From Streptococcus gordonii (lineage in GTDB: Bacteria; Bacillota; Bacilli; Lactobacillales; Streptococcaceae): 64,000 nt of DNA. The stretch is from assembly GCF_001553855.1 (NCBI RefSeq), contig NZ_LQWV01000038.1:45124-109123 (forward strand), read 5' to 3'. A model generated the notes under the pieces. The model saw only the letters and a list, made by a program, of their open reading frames with translations, was not told where the DNA came from and searched no databases. Positions 47,298 through 56,461 of this stretch are shown in pieces. The position numbers were made by a program, and so were the translations under genes. Numbering within the stretch: the first letter of the stretch is position 1; every line of letters begins with the position of its first letter.

Positions 47298-47615
47298 TCA
47301 ATCTTTTCCCGGCTGACCACCAATCACGACTTTTTTGGCTTTATTATTGTTATCAAAAAGAATAAAATAATACAACTTTTTTCTATGAGTCTCAAAAAAA
47401 TGATTCTCTTGTCCTATATAATATCCCTTTCGGGCGCCGGGTTTCGTTTCATAATCAAATTTACCATAACGCTCCACTATCTCCCATTCTCTTTTCCCGA
47501 TAATCCACTGATCATCATATTTCCAGTAAATGCGCCTGGAAAAATAGAGAAAAACTGAAAGAGCAAACATTGCCAAGAATAAAAGACATAGTGTAAGCTT
47601 AGACTTATTTTGCAT
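47298..47615 (-). CDS. Small membrane-anchored or secreted protein of unknown function
   Basis: 105 residues from ATG 47615 (AAAGGA at 5 bases). A Lys-containing start and one hydrophobic helix (LCLLFLAMFALSVFLYFS) are followed by an extracytoplasmic, basic domain with WIIGKREWEIVERYGKFDYE and GYYIGQENHFF. The pattern recalls small lipoprotein-like SmpA/OmlA-fold domains, but I cannot assign it. It stands alone in AT-rich sequence. Confidence 0.7.
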   Translation of the reverse strand: MQNKSKLTLCLLFLAMFALSVFLYFSRRIYWKYDDQWIIGKREWEIVERYGKFDYETKPGARKGYYIGQENHFFETHRKKLYYFILFDNNNKAKKVVIGGQPGKD

Positions 47616-47940
47616 TGTGTTCCTTTCTGATTTATTACTTTTAAAAAATAAAAGTAGCAACTTTTGCCTTCCAAAGATTAGTCAAGGCTAGCTAGATTCT
47701 TTATTAAACCTTATTAAACCCATCTCTCCATTTAAGTAGCAAAACAAACTGCTTTACTTATGATTTCTGTCTCAAAATTTCTAATGAGTATTTCTCCTAT
47801 TCCACTACAACAAATTCGATAATTCATCTTTCAAAACTGTCTTTCACTTATGATGATTTTATACAAAAAAGACAAGCCTGTCAACGAAAAACAGGTTGCC
47901 TATAAATGGTTTTAATAGATCTCACAAGCTTTTTAAAGCT
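47616..47940. other. Non-coding stretch with the ABC exporter terminator
   Basis: No gene is seen. At 47868-47902 the minus strand reads CAACCTGT...ACAGGCTTG followed by TCTTTTTT, a terminator for the ABC exporter operon. The rest is AT-rich with scattered stops. Confidence 0.6.
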
Positions 47941-48606
47941 TTATCGAACTTGAGTTAGTGTACCATCCTGCATTTCATAGATCTTATCAACCTCATCCAG
48001 TAGGCGGGTATCGTGGGTAATCATGACTACACTCTTATTGAATTTCTGAGTAACCTCTTTAAGCAAATGAACCACGCGCTTGGCCCTTTCCGTATCCAAA
48101 CTAGCTGTCGGCTCATCAGCCAAGATAATATCCGGGCTATTGTAAAGGGCTCTAGCGATAGCAGCCCTCTGCCGTTCCCCACCGGACAATTCTTTCGGAT
48201 ACTGCTTGAGTGTTCCTTTTAGATCTAGTAGCTCAATCAGACTGTCTAGATCCGTTCTTTCCTTCTTAGATAAGCGGTCAATCAGCTGGAATTGGTCTTC
48301 GATTTTCAAAAAAGGAATGAGATTGGAGGCCTGCAAAATGAAGCCGAAATCATTGAAACGCAGAGCCACCCGTTCCTTTTCCTTGAGCTGGGAAGTATCT
48401 TTCCCATGCAGCAGAATCCGTCCTTTTGAGGGAGTTTGTAAATGCCCCAGCAAGGTCAGAAAGGTTGTTTTACCCGAGCCTGATGGCCCAATAATAGCTA
48501 CAAACTGTCCCGCTTCCAATCGGAAATCAGTTGGTTTCAGGGCTTGAACCAGCGTATGCCCCTGACCATATTCTTTTGTAACCCCTTTTAGTTCTATGAT
48601 TGACAT
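47941..48606 (-). CDS. ABC transporter ATP-binding protein (MacB/LolD type)
   Basis: 221 residues. Walker A GPSGSGKT, Q-loop FILQASNLIPF, signature LSGGERQR, Walker B IILADEPTASLD, H-loop MITHD. This is the LolD/MacB/SalX subfamily. It directly abuts its permease gene; with it, it forms an export or mechanotransmission-type ABC system. The TetR-family gene at the operon start suggests drug- or stress-inducible control. Confidence 0.92.
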   Translation of the reverse strand: MSIIELKGVTKEYGQGHTLVQALKPTDFRLEAGQFVAIIGPSGSGKTTFLTLLGHLQTPSKGRILLHGKDTSQLKEKERVALRFNDFGFILQASNLIPFLKIEDQFQLIDRLSKKERTDLDSLIELLDLKGTLKQYPKELSGGERQRAAIARALYNSPDIILADEPTASLDTERAKRVVHLLKEVTQKFNKSVVMITHDTRLLDEVDKIYEMQDGTLTQVR

Positions 48607-49674
48607 TTACTCACCTCCAATTGCTGTAATAGGGTCAATTTTTAGAACCCGACGAATGGACAAGAGTCCTCCAGCCAGTGACATGAGAACAATCAAGGCA
48701 ATCAGTCCTCCATAAGCTCGCCAATCACTGTAAAAAGGCACAGAGGCAGGTAAGGCCAATTGTGTCCCCAAAAGTGCCAAAACAGCCAGACTTATTCCCA
48801 GAGTGGACAGGATGAAAATCTGCCAGAAAATAGAAGCAATAATCTTTCTACTAGCAATTCCTTGGGCGCGCATAATACCATAAAGATGCGTCTTTTGTAT
48901 GGTAATGATGTACATGAAAATTCCCAATACCAAAAATGTAATCAGAACCATCGCCCCAATCATAAAGGAAAAGGTCAGTACCTGAGCCTGATAACCCGGA
49001 ATATTTTCTATCAATTCCCCCATAGAGAGTTGACTAAGACCTGCTTCTTCAATCTTCTGAGCATCTTTTACTATAAGTGCGCTGATATTCTTAACCTGAC
49101 TAGAGCCGTACTTTAATTCCCTGAAATCATCTAGAGTCATAAAAATTACAGGTTGCGTAAAGAAGCTATTATCCTCTGTAAAACCAACAACTTGATAGAG
49201 GCGTTCGCTTCCATTGAGCTGAAGCTGGTCGCCTATTTTTACACCTTTTTGCTGTAGGCGTTTATCAACAATAATTTCATAAGCATTATCAGCTGACCGA
49301 CCTTCACTCAGTTTCGGAGATAAAAAACTATTCCATGCCAGACCAAAGACTTGGGCATTAATTTTTTCTGTTCCATCTTCACGGTTGGCTACTACTGCCA
49401 TCTGTCCCAAAGCTGCTATTGAGTCCCCTTGGAGATGAGGGCCATATTCTTCTTCCTTGATGATCGAAGCAGATAGATTCTTATTGGCATACTCAGATAA
49501 AACAACTGACTGCGCTCCCCACTGATCTATTGCCAAGCGATTAAGACGAGCCAAACCGACGGAAAGACTGGATAAAAAGAAAACCATATAGGTAATGAGA
49601 AAAACAACGGCAACAACCATACGGTACCTTCCGCGACTGTAGACAATCTCTTTAAAAGCTAAAAACAAAGCCAT
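48607..49674 (-). CDS. ABC transporter permease (FtsX/MacB type)
   Basis: 355 residues with the FtsX/MacB layout: helix 1 at about 20-40, a large extracytoplasmic MacB_PCD domain (about 45-230), and three C-terminal helices at 232-258, 285-310 and 325-345. No signal peptide. Pairs with the adjoining ATPase (zero-base gap). Substrate unknown; peptide or antimicrobial export are family roles. Confidence 0.9.
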   Translation of the reverse strand: MALFLAFKEIVYSRGRYRMVVAVVFLITYMVFFLSSLSVGLARLNRLAIDQWGAQSVVLSEYANKNLSASIIKEEEYGPHLQGDSIAALGQMAVVANREDGTEKINAQVFGLAWNSFLSPKLSEGRSADNAYEIIVDKRLQQKGVKIGDQLQLNGSERLYQVVGFTEDNSFFTQPVIFMTLDDFRELKYGSSQVKNISALIVKDAQKIEEAGLSQLSMGELIENIPGYQAQVLTFSFMIGAMVLITFLVLGIFMYIITIQKTHLYGIMRAQGIASRKIIASIFWQIFILSTLGISLAVLALLGTQLALPASVPFYSDWRAYGGLIALIVLMSLAGGLLSIRRVLKIDPITAIGGE

Positions 49675-49735
49675 CCTCCTTTGAAAGATTCCAGACTATT
49701 ATATCATAAAAAAACAAGATACAGAAAATATCCCA

Positions 49736-50344
49736 TCAGTCTCCCCGCATGTGCTCTCTAACAAAGCCTGCTAGACCGACAGTGGTCACCTTAGTATGAA
49801 AATCACTCATTTGCTGAGACTTATAATGAGGATGAGCCAACCAGTAAGTCAAGGTTCCCATAAAGGAAGCCGCCTGATGATTCATCAGTAAATCCGCTTC
49901 TACCTCCTCTAAATGTGGATCAGCCAAGAAAATACTCTGCGAAAAAATCTCCCTCAGAGCTTCCTGCAATCGCCGCAAACTAGTAGGACTACCATTGGGT
50001 CCCAAAAGAATGGCTAAGTCTTCCAAGTATGACTCAAAAAAATGAAAAAGATTTTGTTTCTCATGGATGTAGTCTTCCACTTTAAAATCCTTTTCTAACT
50101 TGAACAAGCAGGCAGAATCTAGAGCCTCTTGATAATAGGCCTGCAAATCATCTAGCAAGCGGTTTTCAATCTTCTCTAGCAGATCATACTTGTCCAGATA
50201 ATGCCGATAAAAAGTACTGCGATTCACCTCCGCCAAATCAATCAATTGGCGAATACTGATAGTCTCAAAAGTCTGCTCTTTCATCGACTGTAGCAAGCTT
50301 GTCTCTATAAGCTTTTCTGTCTCTCTTCTTTTTTTCTCATACAT
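49736..50344 (-). CDS. TetR-family regulator of the MacB-like exporter
   Basis: 202 residues from ATG 50344 (GAGG at 8 bases; an upstream start at 50365 is rejected). HTH TISIRQLIDLAEVNRSTFYR, then a TetR_C-type helical domain like that of the DhaS/SczA group. It heads the exporter operon, 61 bases before the permease gene, and is divergent from a hypothetical gene. Likely autorepressor of the exporter. Confidence 0.88.
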   Translation of the reverse strand: MYEKKRRETEKLIETSLLQSMKEQTFETISIRQLIDLAEVNRSTFYRHYLDKYDLLEKIENRLLDDLQAYYQEALDSACLFKLEKDFKVEDYIHEKQNLFHFFESYLEDLAILLGPNGSPTSLRRLQEALREIFSQSIFLADPHLEEVEADLLMNHQAASFMGTLTYWLAHPHYKSQQMSDFHTKVTTVGLAGFVREHMRGD

Positions 50345-50386
50345 GCTATTCACCTCAAAATGCAACAGTCTCTCTAAAATTGGTGC

Positions 50387-50416
50387 TTGTCTACCATCCA
50401 GCTCCCACTATATAAT
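50387..50416 (+). promoter_or_regulatory. Promoter of the 50.4-kb hypothetical gene
   Basis: -35 TTGTCT (50387-50392), 18-base spacer, -10 TATAAT (50411-50416). It lies between the divergent TetR gene and the hypothetical gene, so TetR could act here too. Confidence 0.65.
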
Positions 50417-50453
50417 AAATATAAGCAGAAGACAAGAACAAGAGGATTAAAAG

Positions 50454-51179
50454 ATGAAGATTATGATCAATCAAAAAGAAGTCAGTCAAGAAAGAATCGA
50501 GCAATGGCGAAAGCAAAGAATCCTTAAAGCAGCTAAGATGCTTAATCTGCAGCTACCTAATACTGACAAGACGGAGATTTTAGACCAAGCCCTACTGGAA
50601 GCAAAAATGAAGCTGACATACGAGGAGCTAATCCAGAAAATCGGAACAAAACTCAAATGGAGCCAATGTTTGATGAAATGGGTAGCAAAATGGTCCAAGA
50701 AACCACGAAAAAGAGCTGTTGTAACGATTTATGCAAGTGGACTGACTGCCACTTCTTTCAGTAAAAGGCTAGAAAAGTTGATGTTAGAAAATACAGATGC
50801 TCATAAAAGAGCCAATCTTGGTGCCTGTCCAGACCATTATGCCTTGCAGTCGCGCGGTAGCATCCTTGAAGTCATTGAGACAGCAGGAAACAGTCCTCTG
50901 CCGACACAGTTTTTTCTTGATCTTGGTGGTGAGGCTGAGATAGAGGAACCTCGTGATGCGTCTTATCCCTTCCAATCTGTCGGTGTCGCTAGACTAGCGA
51001 ACGATTGCAATGTAGGTGGTATTCGCCATCAGTTTCGCGACACAGAAAAAGGCCTAGAAGCCCGATTCTGCGTCGAATTCCCCAGTCTTTGTCCAGACAG
51101 CCTTATTAAAGAACACCAGCTCCACCTGGCTGCCGAATGGTCAAGGTGGATAGCTTGGTGCAGAGAGCATAAAGAATGA
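50454..51179 (+). CDS. Hypothetical cytoplasmic protein
   Basis: 241 residues from ATG 50454 (GAGG at 8 bases). The first about 80 residues are basic and helical; the rest has a distinctive block: SRGSILEVIETAGNSPLPTQ, LDLGGEAEIEEPRDASYPFQ and RHQFRDTEKGLEARFCVEFP, then a Trp-rich end. Four Cys are present. I recognise no family. It is divergent from a TetR-MacB-like operon and ends at a terminator, so it is an independent unit possibly controlled by that TetR. Confidence 0.75.
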   Translation: MKIMINQKEVSQERIEQWRKQRILKAAKMLNLQLPNTDKTEILDQALLEAKMKLTYEELIQKIGTKLKWSQCLMKWVAKWSKKPRKRAVVTIYASGLTATSFSKRLEKLMLENTDAHKRANLGACPDHYALQSRGSILEVIETAGNSPLPTQFFLDLGGEAEIEEPRDASYPFQSVGVARLANDCNVGGIRHQFRDTEKGLEARFCVEFPSLCPDSLIKEHQLHLAAEWSRWIAWCREHKE

Positions 51180-51193
51180 ATTTCCTTCCAAAC

Positions 51194-51242
51194 AAAAACA
51201 GCCTACTTCCATCTTAAAGAGACCGCAGCAAGGCTGTTTTTC
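51194..51242 (+). terminator. Terminator of the hypothetical gene
   Basis: AAAAACAGCC ... GGCTGTTTTT, a 10-bp stem with a loop of about 28 bases. Confidence 0.8.
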
Positions 51243-51454
51243 TTCTACATTTAATCAAAGATAATCATGGACTTAATCTTAATGGTCTTGCTCTTACTCA
51301 TGAGTAAATGAATCAATAGCAAAATCTTCAGGTTTAACAGTTGTCCACCTCAGTCCTATTTTTCGACAATTCCAATAGGTTGTGACTACTGTTTTTATGT
51401 CACTTTGCAATTATCCTGAGATCCGTTTATGTCTACAGTAGATTGTTGTCTAAC

Positions 51455-51913
51455 TTACTGCTTCGTAAAGTTTAGAGTATCTGGATCGTCATCCAGTTCG
51501 CTAACAGTTAACTGATTGCCATTTTGTTGATAAGTTTTAACATCGTCACCAACAATCAAACGCTGATTAGCTGTATCAACCTGAACTTGCTTGATTTCCT
51601 TACTTCCATCTACTTCTGTCTCCGTCCATGTCCCAGAGGCTCCATTAATTTGAAGAAGATGTTGATCTCCATCATGGTCAGTCGCCTTATAACTACCATC
51701 TAGATTGGAAGTTTGGGTTGGCTTAGAAGAGTTTGCTTGACTAGAAGAAGATTCTGTATTAGAACTAGTTGCTGACTGAGAACTTTGACTTTTGACATCT
51801 GGAGACTGAGAGTTAGCATTAGTCCCTTGGTTGTTATTTCCTGAGCAAGCTGTTAAGAGGACAGCTGCTGTAAGAGATATAATTGCCAAAATTGTTTTCT
51901 TCGGAATAGACAT
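51455..51913 (-). CDS. Predicted lipoprotein with Ser-rich linker
   Basis: 152 residues. Type II signal peptide with lipobox LTAC (lipid Cys at 23), then a low-complexity Ser/Asn/Gln linker (about 24-70) and a C-terminal beta-rich domain of about 80 residues (LDGSYKATDHDGDQHLLQIN). Strong SD AAGGAGG. The promoter has CopY/BlaI-type TACAnnTGTA boxes, so induction by copper or a wall signal is possible. Function unknown. Confidence 0.8.
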   Translation of the reverse strand: MSIPKKTILAIISLTAAVLLTACSGNNNQGTNANSQSPDVKSQSSQSATSSNTESSSSQANSSKPTQTSNLDGSYKATDHDGDQHLLQINGASGTWTETEVDGSKEIKQVQVDTANQRLIVGDDVKTYQQNGNQLTVSELDDDPDTLNFTKQ

Positions 51914-51930
51914 ATCGATTCCTCCTTTTC

Positions 51931-51981
51931 TACATTTGTAGTTTATGCTTATATTCTACACTTGTCTGTTTTATTTGTCAA
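51931..51981 (-). promoter_or_regulatory. Lipoprotein promoter with two CopY-like boxes
   Basis: -35 TTGACA (51976-51981), 17-base spacer, -10 TAGAAT (51953-51958). Box 1, TACATTTGTA (51931-51940), matches the TACAnnTGTA operator of CopY/BlaI repressors exactly; box 2, TACACTTGTC (51957-51966), matches at nine of ten fixed positions or nearly so and overlaps the -10. Centres are 26 bp apart. Confidence 0.7.
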
Positions 51982-52063
51982 GAGAAAGAATTTTGTTTTC
52001 TATTAAGAATTCTATATTACTGATGCAATCAATCAGATCTAGATCTTTTCTTTTAAACATTAG

Positions 52064-52093
52064 AAAAATCCCCAGTCTAATTTGACTGGAGAT
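52064..52093 (-). terminator. Terminator of the DUF1722 gene
   Basis: TCTCCAGTC-AAATTA-GACTGGGGA then TTTTT on the minus strand. Confidence 0.8.
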
Positions 52094-52172
52094 ATAGATT
52101 AATATTCTTATCCTATAAAATCACAAAGCTACTAAGAGAACAGGTTTGCGATGTCTCCTTAATGTCCGAGTA

Positions 52173-52565
52173 TCATTCTTCATGCTGAAATAACAGAGTC
52201 GATTTTTGCAGATAAGGGTTGGGGTACTTGAGGAGCAGGTCTTTTACAGCCACAACCAAATCTTTCTGATCAGCCATACCGGATTGGTAACGAAACAAAA
52301 GATGCATAAAATCTTCTTTTTCAGTCGTGCTGGCTTTTTTCTTAAAATAGCCCCAGATATGCTGAAAGGCATTGCAGACCTGACCTCGGTTTTCTGGTAG
52401 GGCTATAGCTTGGTCAATCAAGGCTTGAACATGAGCTACTTCTACCGATTCACTTTTCAAGTATTGACGAATTTCCAGATAGATCTTACTGGAATGACTG
52501 AGGACTAGGTATTTATTCCGAGCCCAAAGAGTCTGACACAGAGACATTTGGTTTAAATCTTTCAT
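52173..52565 (-). CDS. YbgA-like DUF1722 protein
   Basis: 130 residues from ATG 52565 (AGGA at 9 bases); the frame extends to 52616 without a better start. LWARNKYLVLSHSSKIYLEI and AFQHIWGYFKKKASTTEKED plus YPNPYLQKSTLL are the DUF1722 pattern. In other bacteria this domain is linked to photolyase/DNA repair genes and to DUF523, but its activity is undefined. Stand-alone here. Confidence 0.82.
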   Translation of the reverse strand: MKDLNQMSLCQTLWARNKYLVLSHSSKIYLEIRQYLKSESVEVAHVQALIDQAIALPENRGQVCNAFQHIWGYFKKKASTTEKEDFMHLLFRYQSGMADQKDLVVAVKDLLLKYPNPYLQKSTLLFQHEE

Positions 52566-52712
52566 ACTTACTTTTCCTACCGATTTTTCATTTTGAATTC
52601 TTTTAACCTCATTCAAATCATTAGTCGTATCCTACTTCTCAAATTTTCAAAATATAATTCTACCACAAAGTCAACATGATTTGAAAAGGAGGATGATTCA
52701 CTAGTCTTTCTT

Positions 52713-53426
52713 TTATTCTGGGAAAATCCATTCAATATGAGGCGCCTGACGACTAATTTCCTTATAAATATCATTAAAATCAGCACCAGACAAGTTATTT
52801 AAGTCAATAGAGTCTAGAGTACTACCATTCTTATCATAAAAATAAAGCAAACGATAGGTTTTCTTCATATCATCAGAACTATAGGTTTTGATTTTATATT
52901 CAATCTTCTTGACCTTGTCCAGATCAATTTCATTCATATCTTGGAAAATTGAAGATTTAATATCCAGTCTCCCTTCTGAGATTGTCATAGCTGGAGGTTG
53001 TTTAGACTTTATAAAAATAGAAATCAATAATAAAGAAATCCCAACTGCTGAACCAATCAAGACAGTTGTAGCAAAATCATTATCTTTTTTCTTTTTCTCT
53101 TCTTTTTTCCTTTTTATTTCATCCTGTTCTTGCTTTAATTCTTTATTATAACGATCTACAAAACTTTGGAGCCGGGCTTCTTTTTCTTCAGGAGTCTCAT
53201 CTTTGGGACCATCTTCTGAATCAAACAATCGTTTTGCATCTTGGATAGTTATCGGTGTCTCTTCTAATTTGTATTCATCCATCTTGGCATCAAAACTCTC
53301 TTCAGGATCTTTAGAGTTACTCGCGCTAAAGGTAGAAGAAGAGTTCGACCAAACAACAAAAATTACAAAAATAGTAATCAAGACAATACCAACAAGCTCA
53401 CCTGCATAACTTCTCTTATACTGCAT
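52713..53426 (-). CDS. Membrane protein of unknown function
   Basis: 237 residues. Helix 1 (LVGIVLITIFVIFVVW, about 11-26), an acidic then Lys/Glu-rich coiled-coil segment (about 40-118), helix 2 (TTVLIGSAVGISLLLISIFI, about 120-140), and a C-terminal soluble domain resembling PH-like/bPH folds (MTISEGRLDIKSSIFQDMNE). No family assigned. Alone between terminators. Confidence 0.75.
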   Translation of the reverse strand: MQYKRSYAGELVGIVLITIFVIFVVWSNSSSTFSASNSKDPEESFDAKMDEYKLEETPITIQDAKRLFDSEDGPKDETPEEKEARLQSFVDRYNKELKQEQDEIKRKKEEKKKKDNDFATTVLIGSAVGISLLLISIFIKSKQPPAMTISEGRLDIKSSIFQDMNEIDLDKVKKIEYKIKTYSSDDMKKTYRLLYFYDKNGSTLDSIDLNNLSGADFNDIYKEISRQAPHIEWIFPE

Positions 53427-53498
53427 CAGAAACCTCTTAACAAATTTTTAATATGACTAGAATATCATAAATCAAGCCTTTTATAAAGCTCCTTATAT

Positions 53499-53526
53499 AA
53501 AAAAAGCAGCCTGTAAAGACTGCTTC
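53499..53526 (-). terminator. pheT terminator
   Basis: AAGCAG-TCTTTACAGG-CTGCTT followed by TTTTT on the minus strand, 13 bases after the pheT stop. Confidence 0.88.
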
Positions 53527-53538
53527 ATATTTTATGTA

Positions 53539-55944
53539 CTATCTCACCTCTGCACCGAGTTTTTCGGTCAGAGATTTTTCGATTTTTTCCATATATTTAG
53601 CCACTTCTTCGTCAGTCAGGCTGGCTTCTGGATTTTGGAAAGTCAGGCTGTAGGCCATGGATTTGAGACCGACACCTAGCTTGTCACCAGAGAAGATATC
53701 AAAGAGCTTAATATCTGTCAAGCGCTTAACACCAGCTTCTTGGATTGCATCAAGGACCTCTTGGTGAGTGATATCAGCCTTGAGCAAGATGGCCACATCA
53801 CGGCTGACAGCTGGGAATTTAGTGATTTCCGTAAATGGCTGTGCTGGCTGGAGCTGCTCTTCGATAGCAGAGAGGTTGAGCTCAGCCACATAAGTTTCAG
53901 GAATATCGTAAGCCTTGGCTGTCGCAGGATGGACTTGGCCGACAAAGCCGACAGGCTGGCCATTGATAGAGATTAAAGCAGTCCGACCAGGGTGTAGACT
54001 CTTGATTTGGCTGCTAGCCGCGTATTCTGCTGTCAAGCCCAACTTAGCAAAGAGTGCTTCCACTACACCCTTAGCGTAGAAGAAATCAACTGCTACTGGC
54101 TTGGTCTGGAAGTCTTTTTCATTAACCAGACCTGTCAAAGCAAAGGCAAAGCTATTGATTTCATTTGGCAGGTCTTCCTTAGGATTGCCAGTCTGCTCAA
54201 AGACTTTTCCAATCTCATAGAGAGATAGATTCTTGTTTTTACGAGCCACATTGTAGGCTAGGGAGTCCAAAATGCCAGAAACCATGTTCTGACGAAGAAC
54301 GGAGCGATCCACTGTCATCGGCCACATAAGCTCAGTCAAGTTGCTAGGATTGAGAGTGAACTCAATCGCCTTTTCTGGTGTCGTCAAAGCATAGGTAATG
54401 ATTTCTGTCAGTCCAGCTCCCTCGGCTAAAGTCCGCACTTGGCGGCGCAGTTTCTGCGTTGCAGTCAATTCACCGGCAGTCCCGTCATCTTTTGGTAGGC
54501 TAGCTGGCAATTTATCATAGCCGTAAATACGAGCAATTTCTTCATAGAGGTCTGCTTCGATTGAAATATCCCAACGACGGCGAGGGACACTGACAGTGAA
54601 CTGTTCAGCATTTCCTGATAGGCCAAAGCCTAGTCTGCGGAAGACATCCTCGATATCTGTATAAAGCAAGTCCGTTCCTAGCACACGGTTGACATCCGCA
54701 AGACTAGACACCACTTCTACATCTCTAGTATCTAAGCTACCAGCGGATACGATACCAGACTGAACAGTTGCACCTGCCAAGTCTGCAATCATGCTTGCCG
54801 CAGCATCCAAAGCTTCATTAACAGTTGCTACATTGATACCTTTTTCAAAGCGGGAAGATGATTCCGAGCGCAAGTTAAGACGACCGCTGGTCTTGCGGAT
54901 TGATTTTCCATCAAAGACAGCTGCTTCCAGAACAACACGAGTGGACTGACCGGAAATTTCAGTCGCTGCTCCGCCCATGACACCAGCCAAAGCCACTGGC
55001 TTATCTGCCACAGTAATGACTAAATCGCTGACTTCCAGCTCGCGCTCTTCGCCATCCAGAGTCACCAGTTTTTCACCAGCACGCGCTTCCCGCACGACAA
55101 TCTGGTCACCCTCAAACGTATCCAGATCAAAGGCATGCATAGGCTGACCAAAGTAGAGCATGATGTAGTTGGTCACGTCCACTACATTGTTAATCGGACG
55201 GATTCCTTCATTCATGAGGAGATTTTGCAGCCACTGAGGACTTGGGGCAATAGTGACATTTTCCAAGATACGGGCCACATAGTAAGGGGCTTTGTCAGTT
55301 TCAAGAGCCACTGATAGACTGTCAGCTGCTTGCTTTTCATTCTCCACCAGCGGAAAATCCTTGAACTGTACTGACTTGTCATAAATGGCAGCCACTTCAT
55401 GAGCCACCCCACTCATAGACAGAGCATCTGCCCGGTTTGGCGTGATAGAAAGCTCGATAATCTCATCGTCCAAGTCCAGATAAGAGAAGACTTCCTCACC
55501 CGGCACTGCTTCTTCAGGCAGGATTTGAATGCCATCCGCAAATTCCTTTGGCACAACAGAATCAGAAATACCCAGCTCACTGAGAGAGCAGATCATACCC
55601 AGTGACTCCAAGCCACGGATTTTTCCCTTTTTAATCTTATAATTGTCCGCAATGCGAGCACCTGGCAAAGCCACCATGACCTTGATGCCTGCGCGGACAT
55701 TTGGAGCACCACAGACAATCTGACGGTTCTCCTCTTCTCCGACATTGACTTGACAGACATGCAGGTGGGTGTCAGGAACATCCTCACACGATACCACCTC
55801 ACCAACAACAATTTTCGACAGGCCATCAGCTGGTGATGTCACACCTTCCACTTCAATTCCTGTCGTTGACATTTTCTCAGCCAGCTCAGCGCTCGCCACA
55901 TCAATGTCAACTAACTCTTTTAACCACTTATAACTTACTAGCAT
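53539..55944 (-). CDS. pheT: Phenylalanine-tRNA ligase beta subunit
   Basis: 801 residues from ATG 55944 ([20 protein letters not shown]). The frame continues 19 codons upstream into repeat sequence, but family length and the conserved start fix 55944. Domains: EMAP-like tRNA-binding (about 40-150), B3/B4 editing (about 210-390), B5 (about 405-475), catalytic-like core, and the FDX-ACB anticodon-binding domain at the end. No clear SD. Unlike the usual adjacent pheST, it is separated from pheS by a GNAT gene and 500 bp of structured repeats. Confidence 0.95.
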   Translation of the reverse strand: MLVSYKWLKELVDIDVASAELAEKMSTTGIEVEGVTSPADGLSKIVVGEVVSCEDVPDTHLHVCQVNVGEEENRQIVCGAPNVRAGIKVMVALPGARIADNYKIKKGKIRGLESLGMICSLSELGISDSVVPKEFADGIQILPEEAVPGEEVFSYLDLDDEIIELSITPNRADALSMSGVAHEVAAIYDKSVQFKDFPLVENEKQAADSLSVALETDKAPYYVARILENVTIAPSPQWLQNLLMNEGIRPINNVVDVTNYIMLYFGQPMHAFDLDTFEGDQIVVREARAGEKLVTLDGEERELEVSDLVITVADKPVALAGVMGGAATEISGQSTRVVLEAAVFDGKSIRKTSGRLNLRSESSSRFEKGINVATVNEALDAAASMIADLAGATVQSGIVSAGSLDTRDVEVVSSLADVNRVLGTDLLYTDIEDVFRRLGFGLSGNAEQFTVSVPRRRWDISIEADLYEEIARIYGYDKLPASLPKDDGTAGELTATQKLRRQVRTLAEGAGLTEIITYALTTPEKAIEFTLNPSNLTELMWPMTVDRSVLRQNMVSGILDSLAYNVARKNKNLSLYEIGKVFEQTGNPKEDLPNEINSFAFALTGLVNEKDFQTKPVAVDFFYAKGVVEALFAKLGLTAEYAASSQIKSLHPGRTALISINGQPVGFVGQVHPATAKAYDIPETYVAELNLSAIEEQLQPAQPFTEITKFPAVSRDVAILLKADITHQEVLDAIQEAGVKRLTDIKLFDIFSGDKLGVGLKSMAYSLTFQNPEASLTDEEVAKYMEKIEKSLTEKLGAEVR

Positions 55945-55950
55945 ATTTAA

Positions 55951-56458
55951 GATACCAAGGGCGTCAAAAACGACTGAAAAATAGGAGATTTGCTCAAGCA
56001 TTCGATGAATGCTCGCAAATCTATCTTTTTTCCGAGTTTTTAGCCCGGGTTCAATTCCTTTCTCTATTCTATCACTGAGGAACTTGACCGACCAAATTTT
56101 AGGGATTTGTCTGAAATCCTGATTTCAGAAACAAATCATCTAATTTTCGAGCTTTTAGGTCGTATTCATTTCCTCTCTTTAAATTTTCTGCACTTGTGCT
56201 GTGCCATTACTACAAAGGATACCAAGGGCGTCAAAAACGACTGAAAAATAGGAGATTTGCTAAGCATTCGACGAATGATCGCAAATCTATCTTTTTTCCG
56301 AGTTTTTAGCCCGGGTTCAATTCCTTTCTCTAATTCTATCGCTGAGGAACTCGACTGGCCAAATTTTAGGGATTTGTCTCTGAAATCCTAATTTCAGAGA
56401 CAAATCATCTAAATTTAAAGCTTTTAGGTCGTATTCATTTCCTCTCTTTAAATTTTCT
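55951..56458 (-). repeat. Tandem structured intergenic repeat between GNAT gene and pheT
   Basis: Two direct copies, 55951-56189 and 56218-56458 (offset 267), separated by 28 bp. Each copy contains two related modules that share GGAA-TGAA...CTAAAA-CTCG-AAAA, then ATTTG-hairpin-CAAATC, then CAGTCG. The best hairpin, in copy 2, pairs GATTTGTCTCTGAAAT with ATTTCAGAGACAAATC, 16 bp perfect. Others pair AGATTTGC...GCAAATCT with inner AGCATTC/GAATGCT. No ORF of note. Not BOX, RUP or SPRITE as I know them. Confidence 0.85.
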
Positions 56459-56461
56459 TGT

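Noticed and set aside
51245..51450. Possible decayed coding sequence (RWTTVKPEDFAIDSF in a minus frame)
   Set aside because: Short, broken by stops and not recognisable as a known transposase or protein.
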